Of a stretch of DNA of 64,000 nt, positions 50,910 through 58,999 are shown in pieces (the stretch's first letter is position 1; each line of letters opens with the position of its first letter). This DNA comes from Silvibacterium bohemicum (GTDB lineage: Bacteria > Acidobacteriota > Terriglobia > Terriglobales > Acidobacteriaceae): the NCBI RefSeq assembly GCF_001006305.1, contig NZ_LBHJ01000001.1, positions 434,001 through 498,000 on the forward strand. The letters run 5' to 3'. The position numbers and the translations under genes were made by a program. The notes under the pieces are model-generated. The model was not told where the DNA came from. It saw nothing but the letters and a program-made list of their open reading frames with translations, and did not search any database.

Positions 50910-53727
50910 GTGCTGCTTTCCTTAACATGGGAAATTCCAGATAGAAGGTGGTGCCTTCCCCTACCTGGCTTTCCACGTGGATTTTGCCGGCGTGCTCCTG
51001 GATGATGCCGTAGGTCACGGCCAGGCCCAGGCCCGTGCCGCGGCGTTGGCCTTCCTTCGGAGCCGACTTGGTGGTGAAAAACGGATCGTAGATGCGGCGC
51101 AGATGTTCGGGAGAGATCCCCGAACCGGTGTCTGAGATGGCTACACTCACATGCCCGTTGACTTCGGTCGCGATGCGCAGCGTACCGCCGTCCGTCATCG
51201 CGTCCTTCGCGTTCAAAAAGAGATTGAGAAAGACCTGCTGCAGCTTGCCCGCGTTGCCCAGAATCGGAGGCAGATCGGGGAGGAGGGTGGCATCCAGTTG
51301 AACCTGCGAGGTCTTGAACTGGTGCTCGACCAGCGTCAGCGTGTCGCGAATGATTGCATTCAGATCGGTTTCGCGAAATTCGGTCGTGCCGGTGCGGGAA
51401 AAATTCAGCAGCCCATTCACGATCTCCGATGCGCGGAAGGTCTGCTGCGTAATCTTCTCGAGCAGCGGCGAGAGCCGGTCGTCGCCGCGCACCTGCTTGG
51501 TCAGCATCTGCGTGTAGGAGGAGATCACCGCCAGCGGAGTGTTGACCTCGTGCGCCACGCCTGCGGCCAGGAGGCCGATCGACGACAGCTTTTCTGCCTG
51601 CGAGAGCTGAACCTCAAGCTCGGTGCGGTCGGTGATGTCGTCTACCAGGATGATCCGTCCCACCGTCGTGAAGTCGCGGGAGACGAGCGGGGCAATGGCG
51701 ATGTTTGCGGTGCGCACCTCGCCCGTCCGCGTCTCCAGGCGGAACTTGTACAGATTGTGGACACCCGATTCGCTCGTCGCCCGCTCGTAGGCCTCGATGA
51801 GTCCGGGTGGAAACACCGCGGAGAGCGGCTGGCGCAGCGCTTCGGCGCGGGGCAGCGCGTACATCACTTCCATCTGCGAGTTCCAGCTGTCGATGCGGTC
51901 TTCGAGATCGACGGCGAGAATGCCGACGTTGATCGATTCGACGATGTTCTCGTTGAATTCCTTGAGGCGTTCGTACTCCGAGATCTTTTCTTCCAGGCTG
52001 GCGTAAAGCCGCGCGTTCTGGATGGCGATGCCGATATAGCTGGCCAGAGATTCCAGCAGCTCTACATCTTCGCTGGACAGAAAATCGCCATCCGCCGTGC
52101 GTCCCAGGCCAATGACGGCGATGGCCCGGTCCTGGACGCGGCAGGGCAGGTAGTAATTCAGGTCGAGCAGGGAGGCGGCGCGGCGCTCCGGTTCGGTGAG
52201 GTGCAGCGCCTGCTGCGGATTCTCGAGAAAAATATGTGAGCCGGCATCGGGCTGATCGAAGTCCAGCAGTCCCAGGTCGAGCTTGGGATCGAAGGCGCTT
52301 GGCGGCAATCCGTGTCCTGCGGCGAGAACGAATCCGCCGCGCTGCTGGTCGGCCAGGAAGACCGCGATGCGGGTCACCAGCAGCGTGCGCGGCAGCCGGT
52401 CGACAATGGCGTTCAGGAGTGCGTTGAGGTCGGTCTGGGAGTTCAAGCCGCGGCCGAATTCGATCAGAGTCTGCCGGTAGTCGTAGCGCTTGCGATCGAA
52501 GACCCGGTCGACGCGGTCCTGGATGCGCCGCTTGAGGGGATCGAAGAGCTGGGCGGTGATCACAATCGCCGCGATCACGCCCCACGCGCCGGCATTCGGC
52601 AGCCGTTTGCGGACCACCTCGGCCGAAATTGCTACCAGCAGGAAGTACAGGCCCACGAGTGAAGCCGTGGCCAGCGTGTAGGTGACGCCCCGCTTGAAGA
52701 TCAGGTCGGTGTCCATCAGCCGGTAGCGCACGATGGCCCAGCTGAAGGTAAGCGGCAGGAAGACCAGCGAGATGCCCGCCAGCTTGGTCACCAGGTCCGG
52801 AACCGCGAAGTTGAACAGGTAGGGAATCGCGTAGAGCAGCGCGAACGGCATCACGGCTACGATGGTGCCGCGCGTCAGCCACTTCAGCTGCTGACGCCGC
52901 AGCGGGGCCGTCGTCATCTTGTAGCTGACGAAAAGCACGACCGCTGCCAGCACATAGAATGCTGCGTCGTAACCGATGCCGATCTGATCCAGCCGATGGC
53001 GCAGCAACTCGGTTGCCGACCAGCGCCAGATGGCCATCAGCCGCAGGCCGATGACAAAGATGCCGGGCAGGTAGACCAGCGACATTAGCCGTGGGCGGCG
53101 CCGGCCGCGTTCGTCTGCGAAGGCCAGCGCGAAGTGCAGAAACAGCGCCGGCTGCAGGCTCTCGGCCAGGATGTTGCCCCAATAAACGGCCTGGTCGAGG
53201 CCGTCCATCTTGCCGGTGGACTTGAACGAATAGAGAACGAAAGAAACCAGGCAGAAGATATAAAAGTGGGTCGAGTGCGGGGCCGTCCAGCGCCGGAAGA
53301 GCACGTAAAGCCCGATGCCGAGATACACCAGCGCGATCAGCCGGAAGCCCTGGTTGAAGCTGCGGTCGAGCGCGTCGAGGATGACCGGGACTTCGATCCG
53401 GACGCCGTCACGCATGATGGTGTAGGTGATGGTGTTATAGGCTTTGGTGCGAATCATTTCCTGGGCCAGAGCTGCCCAGCGCGGAACCTCGCGATCGTTG
53501 GCGCGTACCATCAGGTCGCCGGCCTTCAGCCCGGCATGCTGTCCGGCGCTGCCGGCCGCTACGCGCTGGGCCGCCAGACCACCGGTGGCTTCCACCCACA
53601 CCACGCCGTCGGTAGGAGACTGGTATCCCGTCTCCTGGACGAAATTCAAAGACGCAAGCACCGCGGCTGCGGCGGTGAAGACTGCCAGCAGCACCACTGT
53701 GATGCGAATTTGAAAAGACTTCTCCAT
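50902..53727 (-). CDS. Sensor histidine kinase with PDZ, membrane, GAF and PAS domains
   Basis: The 941-residue kinase has a first helix (about 7-27), a periplasmic PDZ domain (about 40-115, GGLAAQRVAAGSAGQHAGLKAGD), about seven more helices (about 120-375), a GAF domain (about 430-580), a coiled-coil link, a PAS domain (about 605-720), HisKA with the phospho-His in LAAGVAHEVNTPLAV, and HATPase (NLFLNAKDAMTDGG, DTGSGISPE, GTGLGLAVTYGI). The PDZ domain could sense peptide ends of misfolded envelope proteins. Its partner is the overlapping NtrC-type gene, so the two are translated together. Confidence 0.9.
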   Translation of the reverse strand: MEKSFQIRITVVLLAVFTAAAAVLASLNFVQETGYQSPTDGVVWVEATGGLAAQRVAAGSAGQHAGLKAGDLMVRANDREVPRWAALAQEMIRTKAYNTITYTIMRDGVRIEVPVILDALDRSFNQGFRLIALVYLGIGLYVLFRRWTAPHSTHFYIFCLVSFVLYSFKSTGKMDGLDQAVYWGNILAESLQPALFLHFALAFADERGRRRPRLMSLVYLPGIFVIGLRLMAIWRWSATELLRHRLDQIGIGYDAAFYVLAAVVLFVSYKMTTAPLRRQQLKWLTRGTIVAVMPFALLYAIPYLFNFAVPDLVTKLAGISLVFLPLTFSWAIVRYRLMDTDLIFKRGVTYTLATASLVGLYFLLVAISAEVVRKRLPNAGAWGVIAAIVITAQLFDPLKRRIQDRVDRVFDRKRYDYRQTLIEFGRGLNSQTDLNALLNAIVDRLPRTLLVTRIAVFLADQQRGGFVLAAGHGLPPSAFDPKLDLGLLDFDQPDAGSHIFLENPQQALHLTEPERRAASLLDLNYYLPCRVQDRAIAVIGLGRTADGDFLSSEDVELLESLASYIGIAIQNARLYASLEEKISEYERLKEFNENIVESINVGILAVDLEDRIDSWNSQMEVMYALPRAEALRQPLSAVFPPGLIEAYERATSESGVHNLYKFRLETRTGEVRTANIAIAPLVSRDFTTVGRIILVDDITDRTELEVQLSQAEKLSSIGLLAAGVAHEVNTPLAVISSYTQMLTKQVRGDDRLSPLLEKITQQTFRASEIVNGLLNFSRTGTTEFRETDLNAIIRDTLTLVEHQFKTSQVQLDATLLPDLPPILGNAGKLQQVFLNLFLNAKDAMTDGGTLRIATEVNGHVSVAISDTGSGISPEHLRRIYDPFFTTKSAPKEGQRRGTGLGLAVTYGIIQEHAGKIHVESQVGEGTTFYLEFPMLRKAAHV

Positions 53728-54290
53728 AAAGGGTGGAGGACGTGTGGTTTCGGAGATGCACCGCCTGCCTGTGCAACTCTCCTGCCAAGGTCGCGCACAA
53801 CCCGAATTTCACAGTGCTCCCCAGTATATCGTTGATGAGCAATGGAATACGAGATACCGTATAGACCGCTGAAGAGCCGGTCGGGTCACAAATGATTTGC
53901 CTTTGCTGCAGATTTTCATTGCGACCTATGGAAAACCATATGTTAAAAACTTGAGGCCATGGGTATCACCTACTCCGCAACTACCGCCGCCGGTCAGTTA
54001 CTTGCTAATAAACAAGTAACAACTGGGCTAGAGAATATGCGCTGTCCGCGGCACCTTCGGATGGTAGATGATTCCGCGTCCGGCTTCGCTCCCGGCAGCC
54101 GCCTTCTGAGGAGCCTCTCTGCCGGGATTCCGACTCGCCATCACCGATGAGAGAAAAAAATGGGGCTTGTTCCTAGTCGAGCTTCACGGCCCGGAGGTCT
54201 TTTCTCGCCACCAGATCATTGATACAGCACGGCTTTCAATGCCGAACGACGGCCCTCGACCGTCGCGAATAAGATATATCTGCGATAGCT
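53728..54290. other. Intergenic region upstream of the kinase gene, with a hairpin
   Basis: These 563 bp carry no convincing gene. Near the kinase start lies its promoter. An 8-bp perfect inverted repeat, GTTACTTG (53997-54004) and CAAGTAAC (54013-54020), has an 8-nt loop and sits in AT-rich DNA. It may be an operator. No T-run follows it. Confidence 0.5.
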
Positions 54291-54389
54291 CTAGTGGTGC
54301 GAATGGTGGTCGGAATGGTTGGGCCGGCTGGCCCATAGGATCGACACGGCAAAGATGGTTACGAAGCTGAAAATCGCGAATATGGCCAC
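54291..54389 (-). CDS. Small single-helix membrane peptide with a His-rich tail
   Basis: This 32-residue open frame starts at GTG 54389, 7 nt after a perfect AAGGAG (54397-54402). An ATG at 54395 is too close to that site. Residues 1-20 form one hydrophobic helix (VAIFAIFSFVTIFAVSILWA) and the rest is RPNHSDHHSHH, with five His among the last eight. A near-perfect ribosome site and a clean helix followed by a charged, metal-binding-like tail argue for a real gene. Small membrane proteins of this size often sit with oxidase or transport complexes; none is adjacent. The MITE begins 20 bp upstream of the start codon, so the promoter may lie in it. Function unknown. Confidence 0.6.
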   Translation of the reverse strand: MAIFAIFSFVTIFAVSILWASRPNHSDHHSHH

Positions 54390-54408
54390 TGGCATTCTCC
54401 TTGGCACT

Positions 54409-54692
54409 TAGAGCCTGTTATGCCCTTTTGGGCAGTTGTTGTTGCGAGCGAAAAGCGGTCCAGACGAGACGGAGCCCGAAGGCTGTGGCGGGCCCACCGT
54501 CGAGGGCGACAACGAAGTATGGACCGCTTTGCGCCGCAACCCGAAGGGCCGGGGCCACCCGTTTTCCATTTCCAGGGCCCGGCTTCGTTGTCCCTCGTCG
54601 CTCGAAGATTCCCGATATTCGTCGCTCCTCGCTCCTAGAATCCAGAAAATTGGCTCCCGGCGACGACGCCCAAAAGGGCATAACAGGCTCTA
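54409..54692. mobile_element. MITE-like element, 284 bp, with perfect 25-bp terminal inverted repeats
   Basis: Both ends read inward TAGAGCCTGTTATGCCC then TTTTGGGC, a perfect 25-bp inverted repeat, with imperfect matching for about 15 bp more. The element begins and ends in TA, as expected for a TA target duplicated by IS630/Tc1-type transposases. It encodes no plausible protein. The same ends occur as a stand-alone palindrome at 56195-56232. No transposase is in the window, so it would need one in trans. Confidence 0.85.
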
Positions 54693-54789
54693 GACGTCCG
54701 CATAAGGATAGCGCATCGGGAAAGTCCCACAAAGTGTGTAAGCAGGTTTATCTGCGCGTCATTCCCGGCGTGGGAAAATAGCAGGACCC

Positions 54790-55347
54790 ATGAGCATTCG
54801 AACCCTGAGCAGCCGCGAAGTCTATCGCAATCCCTGGCTTCGCCTCCGCGAAGATGAGATTGAACGCAGCAATGGAGCCCGAGGCATCTACGGTGTCGTC
54901 GACAAGGAAGACTGCGCGGTCATCCTCCCCCTTGAGGGAGATACCGTCTACCTTATCGAGCAGTTCCGCTATACGATTCAGCAGCGCGCCCTGGAGCTGC
55001 CGCAGGGCGGGTGGGAGAGCGCGGACGTCGATCCCGAGGAGCTGGCCCGGGGTGAGCTGCGCGAGGAGACGGGCCTGATCGCCGACTCGATGACCTACCT
55101 GGGGATGCTCTGGATTGCCTACGGCTTCACCCGGCAGAAGCAGCACGTCTACCTGGCCACCGGCCTGACCCCGGCCGGGACCGATCCCGACCCCGAAGAG
55201 CACGACCTGGTGCTGCAGACCGCGACCGTCGCCGAATTCGAGCAAATGCTCCTCGACGGAACGATCCAGGACGCCTGCACCGTTGCCGCCTGGGGGCTTT
55301 ACAAGCTGTGGAAAGAGAAGCAGGCATCAGCGGTAGCCGCACAATAG
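54790..55347 (+). CDS. NUDIX hydrolase, ADP-ribose pyrophosphatase type
   Basis: The 185-residue enzyme has the NUDIX box at about 74-98, reading GGWESADVDPEELARGELREETGL. The EE pair and the final glycine are kept, but the central R of the usual REUxEE is Gly and an earlier Glu is Val. An N-terminal domain (SSREVYRNPWLRLREDEIER) and the segment QFRYTIQQRALELPQGG fit ADP-ribose or sugar-nucleotide pyrophosphatases. AGGA lies just before the ATG. The substrate is unproven. Confidence 0.88.
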   Translation: MSIRTLSSREVYRNPWLRLREDEIERSNGARGIYGVVDKEDCAVILPLEGDTVYLIEQFRYTIQQRALELPQGGWESADVDPEELARGELREETGLIADSMTYLGMLWIAYGFTRQKQHVYLATGLTPAGTDPDPEEHDLVLQTATVAEFEQMLLDGTIQDACTVAAWGLYKLWKEKQASAVAAQ

Positions 55348-55444
55348 CGGTTTAACTCAAAGCACGCGAGCGCCATGTTGTCCTTGACAGGAGTGGGCAT
55401 GCAGGATTCGAATCTTGCTGACCATTGATTAAGGACAGTCCGAC

Positions 55445-56197
55445 ATGGCGCGTTCCCCCTACAACGCCGCATTCTTTAACAGCCAAAAGGATGCCTCCCT
55501 CATCTCTGCGGGTGTGGTGATACCCCGCGTGCTTTCACTCTGCGATTCAAAAAGCGTGGCCGATTTCGGCTGCGGTGTGGGTACATGGCTGCGCTCATTT
55601 ACCGAACTGGGGATTGGAGATATCACCGGCATTGACGGTGAGTATGTTTCCGATGCTCTCCTTGTCATCCCCAAGGATCATTTCGTTCGAGCCGATATCA
55701 CCCAACCCTTGGAACTGAAGCGGACTTTCGATTTGGTGATGTCACTCGAAGTCGCGGAACATCTCTCCAACGATCGAGCCACAACCTTTATCGATACGCT
55801 CACGAAGCATGGCGATGTGATTCTGTTCTCGGCGGCGATTCCATCGCAAGGCGGCACTCATCACGTGAACGAACAGTGGCCTCAATATTGGACATCGCTG
55901 TTTAACGCGCGAGGCTATACCTGCATCGATTGTTTGCGGGATGCCTTGTGGGACGACGACCGCATCGCGTGGTGGTACCGGCAGAATATGTTCATTTTTG
56001 TAGCCAGCCACAGGTTATCCGCATATCCCAAACTGATGGCTGAGGCAGCGCGACCTCGGCATTTGCCTCTTGCTTTGGTGCATCCCGGTTTTATGTACAA
56101 GCTGGAGCACGAACAGATTGGTGTGGGCGAGTTGGTCAGAAAAATTCCCGCTGCCATTCGAACTACGCTCTCACGGCATTCCCGGCCGCATCACTAG
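55445..56197 (+). CDS. Class I SAM-dependent methyltransferase
   Basis: The 250-residue protein has the Rossmann methyltransferase pattern: VADFGCGVGTWLRSF (motif I) near residue 40, then ITGIDGEYVSDALL, FDLVMSLEVAEHL near residue 98 and GDVILFSAAIPSQGGTHHVNEQ. The last motif, with a histidine-rich GGTHHVNE stretch, is seen in some sugar or glycan methyltransferases, so the substrate may be a saccharide; this is inference. AAGGA lies 9 nt before the ATG. Its TAG stop codon is the left edge of the palindrome at 56195. Confidence 0.85.
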   Translation: MARSPYNAAFFNSQKDASLISAGVVIPRVLSLCDSKSVADFGCGVGTWLRSFTELGIGDITGIDGEYVSDALLVIPKDHFVRADITQPLELKRTFDLVMSLEVAEHLSNDRATTFIDTLTKHGDVILFSAAIPSQGGTHHVNEQWPQYWTSLFNARGYTCIDCLRDALWDDDRIAWWYRQNMFIFVASHRLSAYPKLMAEAARPRHLPLALVHPGFMYKLEHEQIGVGELVRKIPAAIRTTLSRHSRPHH

Positions 56198-56232
56198 AGT
56201 CTGTTATGCCCAAAAGGGCATAACAGACTCTA
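56195..56232. repeat. Perfect palindrome forming both stop codons
   Basis: TAGAGTCTGTTATGCCC, AAAA, and the reverse complement of the first arm make a 17-bp perfect stem with a 4-base loop. The leftmost TAG is the stop of the methyltransferase gene, and the rightmost CTA is, on the other strand, the TAG stop of zupT. The arms match the ends of the MITE at 54409 with one change (GTCTG for GCCTG). It would also work as a two-way terminator hairpin, though no T-run follows. Confidence 0.9.
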
Positions 56233-56952
56233 AATCGACGGAACCAGCAGCTTGATTAGCAGGAACATCAGCACTCCGGCGAAGAAGACCAACGCCATGC
56301 GGATGCCCGGCTCGCGGTTTACCTCCGGAACCAGGTCGGTGGCCGCCACATAGATGGAGACGCCCGCCGAAAGCGGTAGTCCCGCCTCTACCCATCCTGG
56401 CAGCAGGTTGATGACCAGCACTCCGAGCACGGTGGTGAGCGCCAGAATCATAGCCGAAATCAGTGCCGCGCGGCGGCTTCGTCCCGAGGCCAGCATGACC
56501 GAGGCTACCGTGAATCCCTCGGGCATCTTGTGCAGGAAGACGGCGAAGAAGATCAGCCAGCCCAGCCAGCTGGAGAGCACGAACCCCGAGCCGATGGCCA
56601 CGCCGTCAAAAAGCGCGTGCACCGCCAGGCCGACCAGGACCGAATAGCCGGTATGCGCTGAGACGAACTCGTGATGATGTGTCTCTTCGCCGAAGTGGAA
56701 GTGCGGCGTGATGGTGTGCTCCAGAAGATGGATGGCGCAGTATCCGGCGAGAATGAGAACGGGCGACCATTTCGGGGAGAAATGGAGGCTCTCGGGCATC
56801 ATTTCCAGCAGTGCGACGGAGAGCATAAATCCCGCGCCGATGGCGATGAAGTAACGCAGGTAGCGCTTACTCCAATTGTGGCGCACCAGCATGAGGCCGC
56901 CGAGAATATCGGCAAGGGCAGCGAGAAGTCCGAGCGTAAGCGAAAGCAACAT
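56230..56952 (-). CDS. zupT: ZIP-family metal transporter
   Basis: The 240-residue protein has about eight membrane helices. AVHALFDGVAIGSGFVLS (helix 4, with the metal-binding His and Asp) and FFAVFLHKMPEGFTVASVMLA (helix 5, HxxPEG) are the ZIP signature. It should import zinc or other divalent metals across the inner membrane. A His-rich loop EETHHHEF lies between helices 3 and 4, typical of ZIP proteins. The C-terminus ends in the stop codon of the palindrome at 56195-56232. Confidence 0.87.
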   Translation of the reverse strand: MLLSLTLGLLAALADILGGLMLVRHNWSKRYLRYFIAIGAGFMLSVALLEMMPESLHFSPKWSPVLILAGYCAIHLLEHTITPHFHFGEETHHHEFVSAHTGYSVLVGLAVHALFDGVAIGSGFVLSSWLGWLIFFAVFLHKMPEGFTVASVMLASGRSRRAALISAMILALTTVLGVLVINLLPGWVEAGLPLSAGVSIYVAATDLVPEVNREPGIRMALVFFAGVLMFLLIKLLVPSI

Positions 56953-57385
56953 AAGATTCCCGATCTATGGATCATGACTCAGAGGAACGATGGGGCGGCT
57001 GGTTCAACCAGCCGGAAGAATGCACATATGACCCACAGCCGACAAAAGCGGGGCTAGGGCAATCCTTCATGATAGCAGCGCTGTGCGATGTGGTTCTTTC
57101 TCCCGCGCAAATTCCCGGAGAATTCATCTTCGCTCGGAGAGCGACTGGCCGACCAGGCGATTGCGCCTTCGGCGCTCGTTCTAGTGGTGATCGACACGGG
57201 TTTCGTAATCCCAATCCCACATCTCAAAATCGAGATGTGGGGCACCCGGTCTGGGCTGGTCTATACCCGGTCCGATGCATAGCCGGGGGCTGAAGTCCCC
57301 ACTTTGCTCTGGGTTATTTCCCAGACTAATGCCCAGGGCTCCCTCCGATAAGACGGCACCCGCCGCTCTCCTGCAAAACCAGAAG
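56953..57385. other. Intergenic region with a family A palindrome
   Basis: The 433 bp between zupT (start at 56952) and the DUF4149 gene (end at 57386) carry no supported gene. They hold the family A palindrome at 57216-57241. Further on, GGGGGCTGAAGTCCCC at about 57284-57299 is another short inverted repeat. The zupT promoter must lie near 56953. Confidence 0.5.
57216..57241 (-). repeat. Palindromic dispersed repeat, family A copy 5
   Basis: A 10-bp perfect stem CCCACATCTC/GAGATGTGGG with a 6-nt loop AAAATC. On the minus strand it is preceded by GGGTGCC, so it is in the opposite orientation to the others. The stem again differs by paired changes. Confidence 0.87.
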
Positions 57386-57886
57386 CTAGGTTCGCTCCGC
57401 TGTCATCGTTGTTTTTGGTCCCATCGCGAGCAGAACCACCAGGACGATGCCGGCCACGAGGACGCCCTCTTCCACCTTCTCGGAAACTCCGTGCAGGCGA
57501 TTGAATTCTGCGCGGTGCGGATCGTTGGGAGGCGCGGCGTCGATGGCTCCGCCGACAGCGATGCGGTCGTTTTCCATCCGCGGGATGATGGAGAACTGCG
57601 AAAAGGCGGTCAGCGCCAGCATGATAAGTGTCACCGCTACGGGAGCGCCGACAGGGCGGGGAAGCGCCTTCACGGTCTGCGCTGCGAGTAGCAGAAGGAT
57701 GATCGCAGCTCCCGCGAACAGGCCTTCATAATGCAAAGTGCGCAGGCACTTGGCCACGATGGTTCCGGCGGCATGGGTATCCGCGATGGAGGTGAAGGCT
57801 GACGCGGCGACGATGGGAAAGAACATCACGCCGCCCAGCCACAACACGATGAGAAGGAGGATGATTGCGCGGATTGCGGTCTTCAT
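57386..57886 (-). CDS. DUF4149 family membrane protein
   Basis: The 166-residue protein has four membrane helices (about 5-27, 47-68, 78-100, 140-160). WLGGVMFFPIVAASAF and VAKCLRTLHYEGLFAGAAIILL (quoted in part) fit the DUF4149/TMEM205-like pattern. The role of this family is not known. Its ATG is directly next to the htpX stop codon (zero bases apart), and it is transcribed after htpX on the same strand, so the two are almost certainly one operon. That suggests a link with membrane-protein quality control, which is inference. Confidence 0.75.
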   Translation of the reverse strand: MKTAIRAIILLLIVLWLGGVMFFPIVAASAFTSIADTHAAGTIVAKCLRTLHYEGLFAGAAIILLLLAAQTVKALPRPVGAPVAVTLIMLALTAFSQFSIIPRMENDRIAVGGAIDAAPPNDPHRAEFNRLHGVSEKVEEGVLVAGIVLVVLLAMGPKTTMTAERT

Positions 57887-58759
57887 CTAGCGGTCTTGTA
57901 CTCCATAGACACTGGGGCGGCCGATCAGACGCTCGATTCGCTTCGGAATCGGTGGGTGGGTCGAGAAGAGGCTGGTCAGATCGCGCGCGCTGATCACTGG
58001 AGCCACGATAAACAAATGTGCGGTCGAAGGCGAGGCGGCCATGGGCAGCCGCTTCGAATAGGCTTCGAGCTTTTCGAGCGCGCTGGCGAGCGCATAGGGA
58101 TTGCCTGTGATCTGAGCGCCCGTGGCATCGGCCTCGTATTCGCGGGAGCGTGAAACTGCTAGCTGGATGAGCATGGCCGCAATGGGCGCCAGGATCAGCA
58201 TGAAGAGCGCTCCCATGCCTCCTCCGCCGCGCTCGCGGTCCCGTCCGCCGCCATACCCGCCGAAGAGCGAGGCCCAATAGCCCATGCGGGCCAGCATGGT
58301 GACGGCGCCGGCGAGGGTGGCTGCAATGGAGCTGGTCAGGATATCGCGGTTCTTGACGTGGCCCAGTTCGTGGGCCAGCACGCCTTCGAGCTCGTCGTCG
58401 CTGAGCAGGTTCAGAATGCCGTTGGTGACCGCGACGGAAGCATGCTGCGGATTACGGCCGGTGGCAAAGGCATTCGGCGAGTCGGAGGGGATGACATAAA
58501 TCTTAGGCATGGGAAGCCCGATGCGCTGGGTCATCCGCTCGACGACCTGGTAAACGCGCGGCAACTGCTCGCGCGTGACCGGTTGGGCGCGATACATGCT
58601 GAGGGCCAGCTTGTCTGAGTAGAAGTAGCTGACGAAATTCATTGCCGCGGCGATGACAAAGGCCAGAACCATGCCGTTGCGGCCGCCGAAGTGATCCCCC
58701 AGCAGAACCAGCAGCAGTGTCAAAGCAGTAAGCAGAAAAGCGGTCTTGAGAGTGTTCAT
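57887..58759 (-). CDS. htpX: Zinc metalloprotease HtpX
   Basis: The 290-residue protein has two N-terminal helices, the zinc site [17 protein letters not shown] (HExxH) at about 130-145, two more helices (about 155-210) and the third ligand in [32 protein letters not shown] is a conserved HtpX segment. It degrades misfolded inner-membrane proteins under stress. GGAGGA lies 8 nt before the start. The DUF4149 gene is directly fused at its stop, so they are co-translated. Confidence 0.95.
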   Translation of the reverse strand: MNTLKTAFLLTALTLLLVLLGDHFGGRNGMVLAFVIAAAMNFVSYFYSDKLALSMYRAQPVTREQLPRVYQVVERMTQRIGLPMPKIYVIPSDSPNAFATGRNPQHASVAVTNGILNLLSDDELEGVLAHELGHVKNRDILTSSIAATLAGAVTMLARMGYWASLFGGYGGGRDRERGGGGMGALFMLILAPIAAMLIQLAVSRSREYEADATGAQITGNPYALASALEKLEAYSKRLPMAASPSTAHLFIVAPVISARDLTSLFSTHPPIPKRIERLIGRPSVYGVQDR

Positions 58760-58999
58760 TTGCTATGTCCTCCCATGGTGCAACGAGGCATATAAATTCA
58801 TTGTTTCATAAAAGGAATTTCACAAATATGGTTTCCTGTAGTTACCCTTTCGTTAACGGGATATTCATGGAATAAACCGCTCCTCCGATGAGAGCCAGGG
58901 TTACTATTTGGTAAATATGTAACCTTAACCTTATCAAACAATTAGGGAAGTCTTAGGGATCACCCTAAAAAGGCATTGCAATTGCATGAACCAGTCGCT

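Noticed and set aside
54418-54732. Minus-strand frame inside the MITE
   Set aside because: It reads through an inverted repeat and out of the element; no transposase motif is present.
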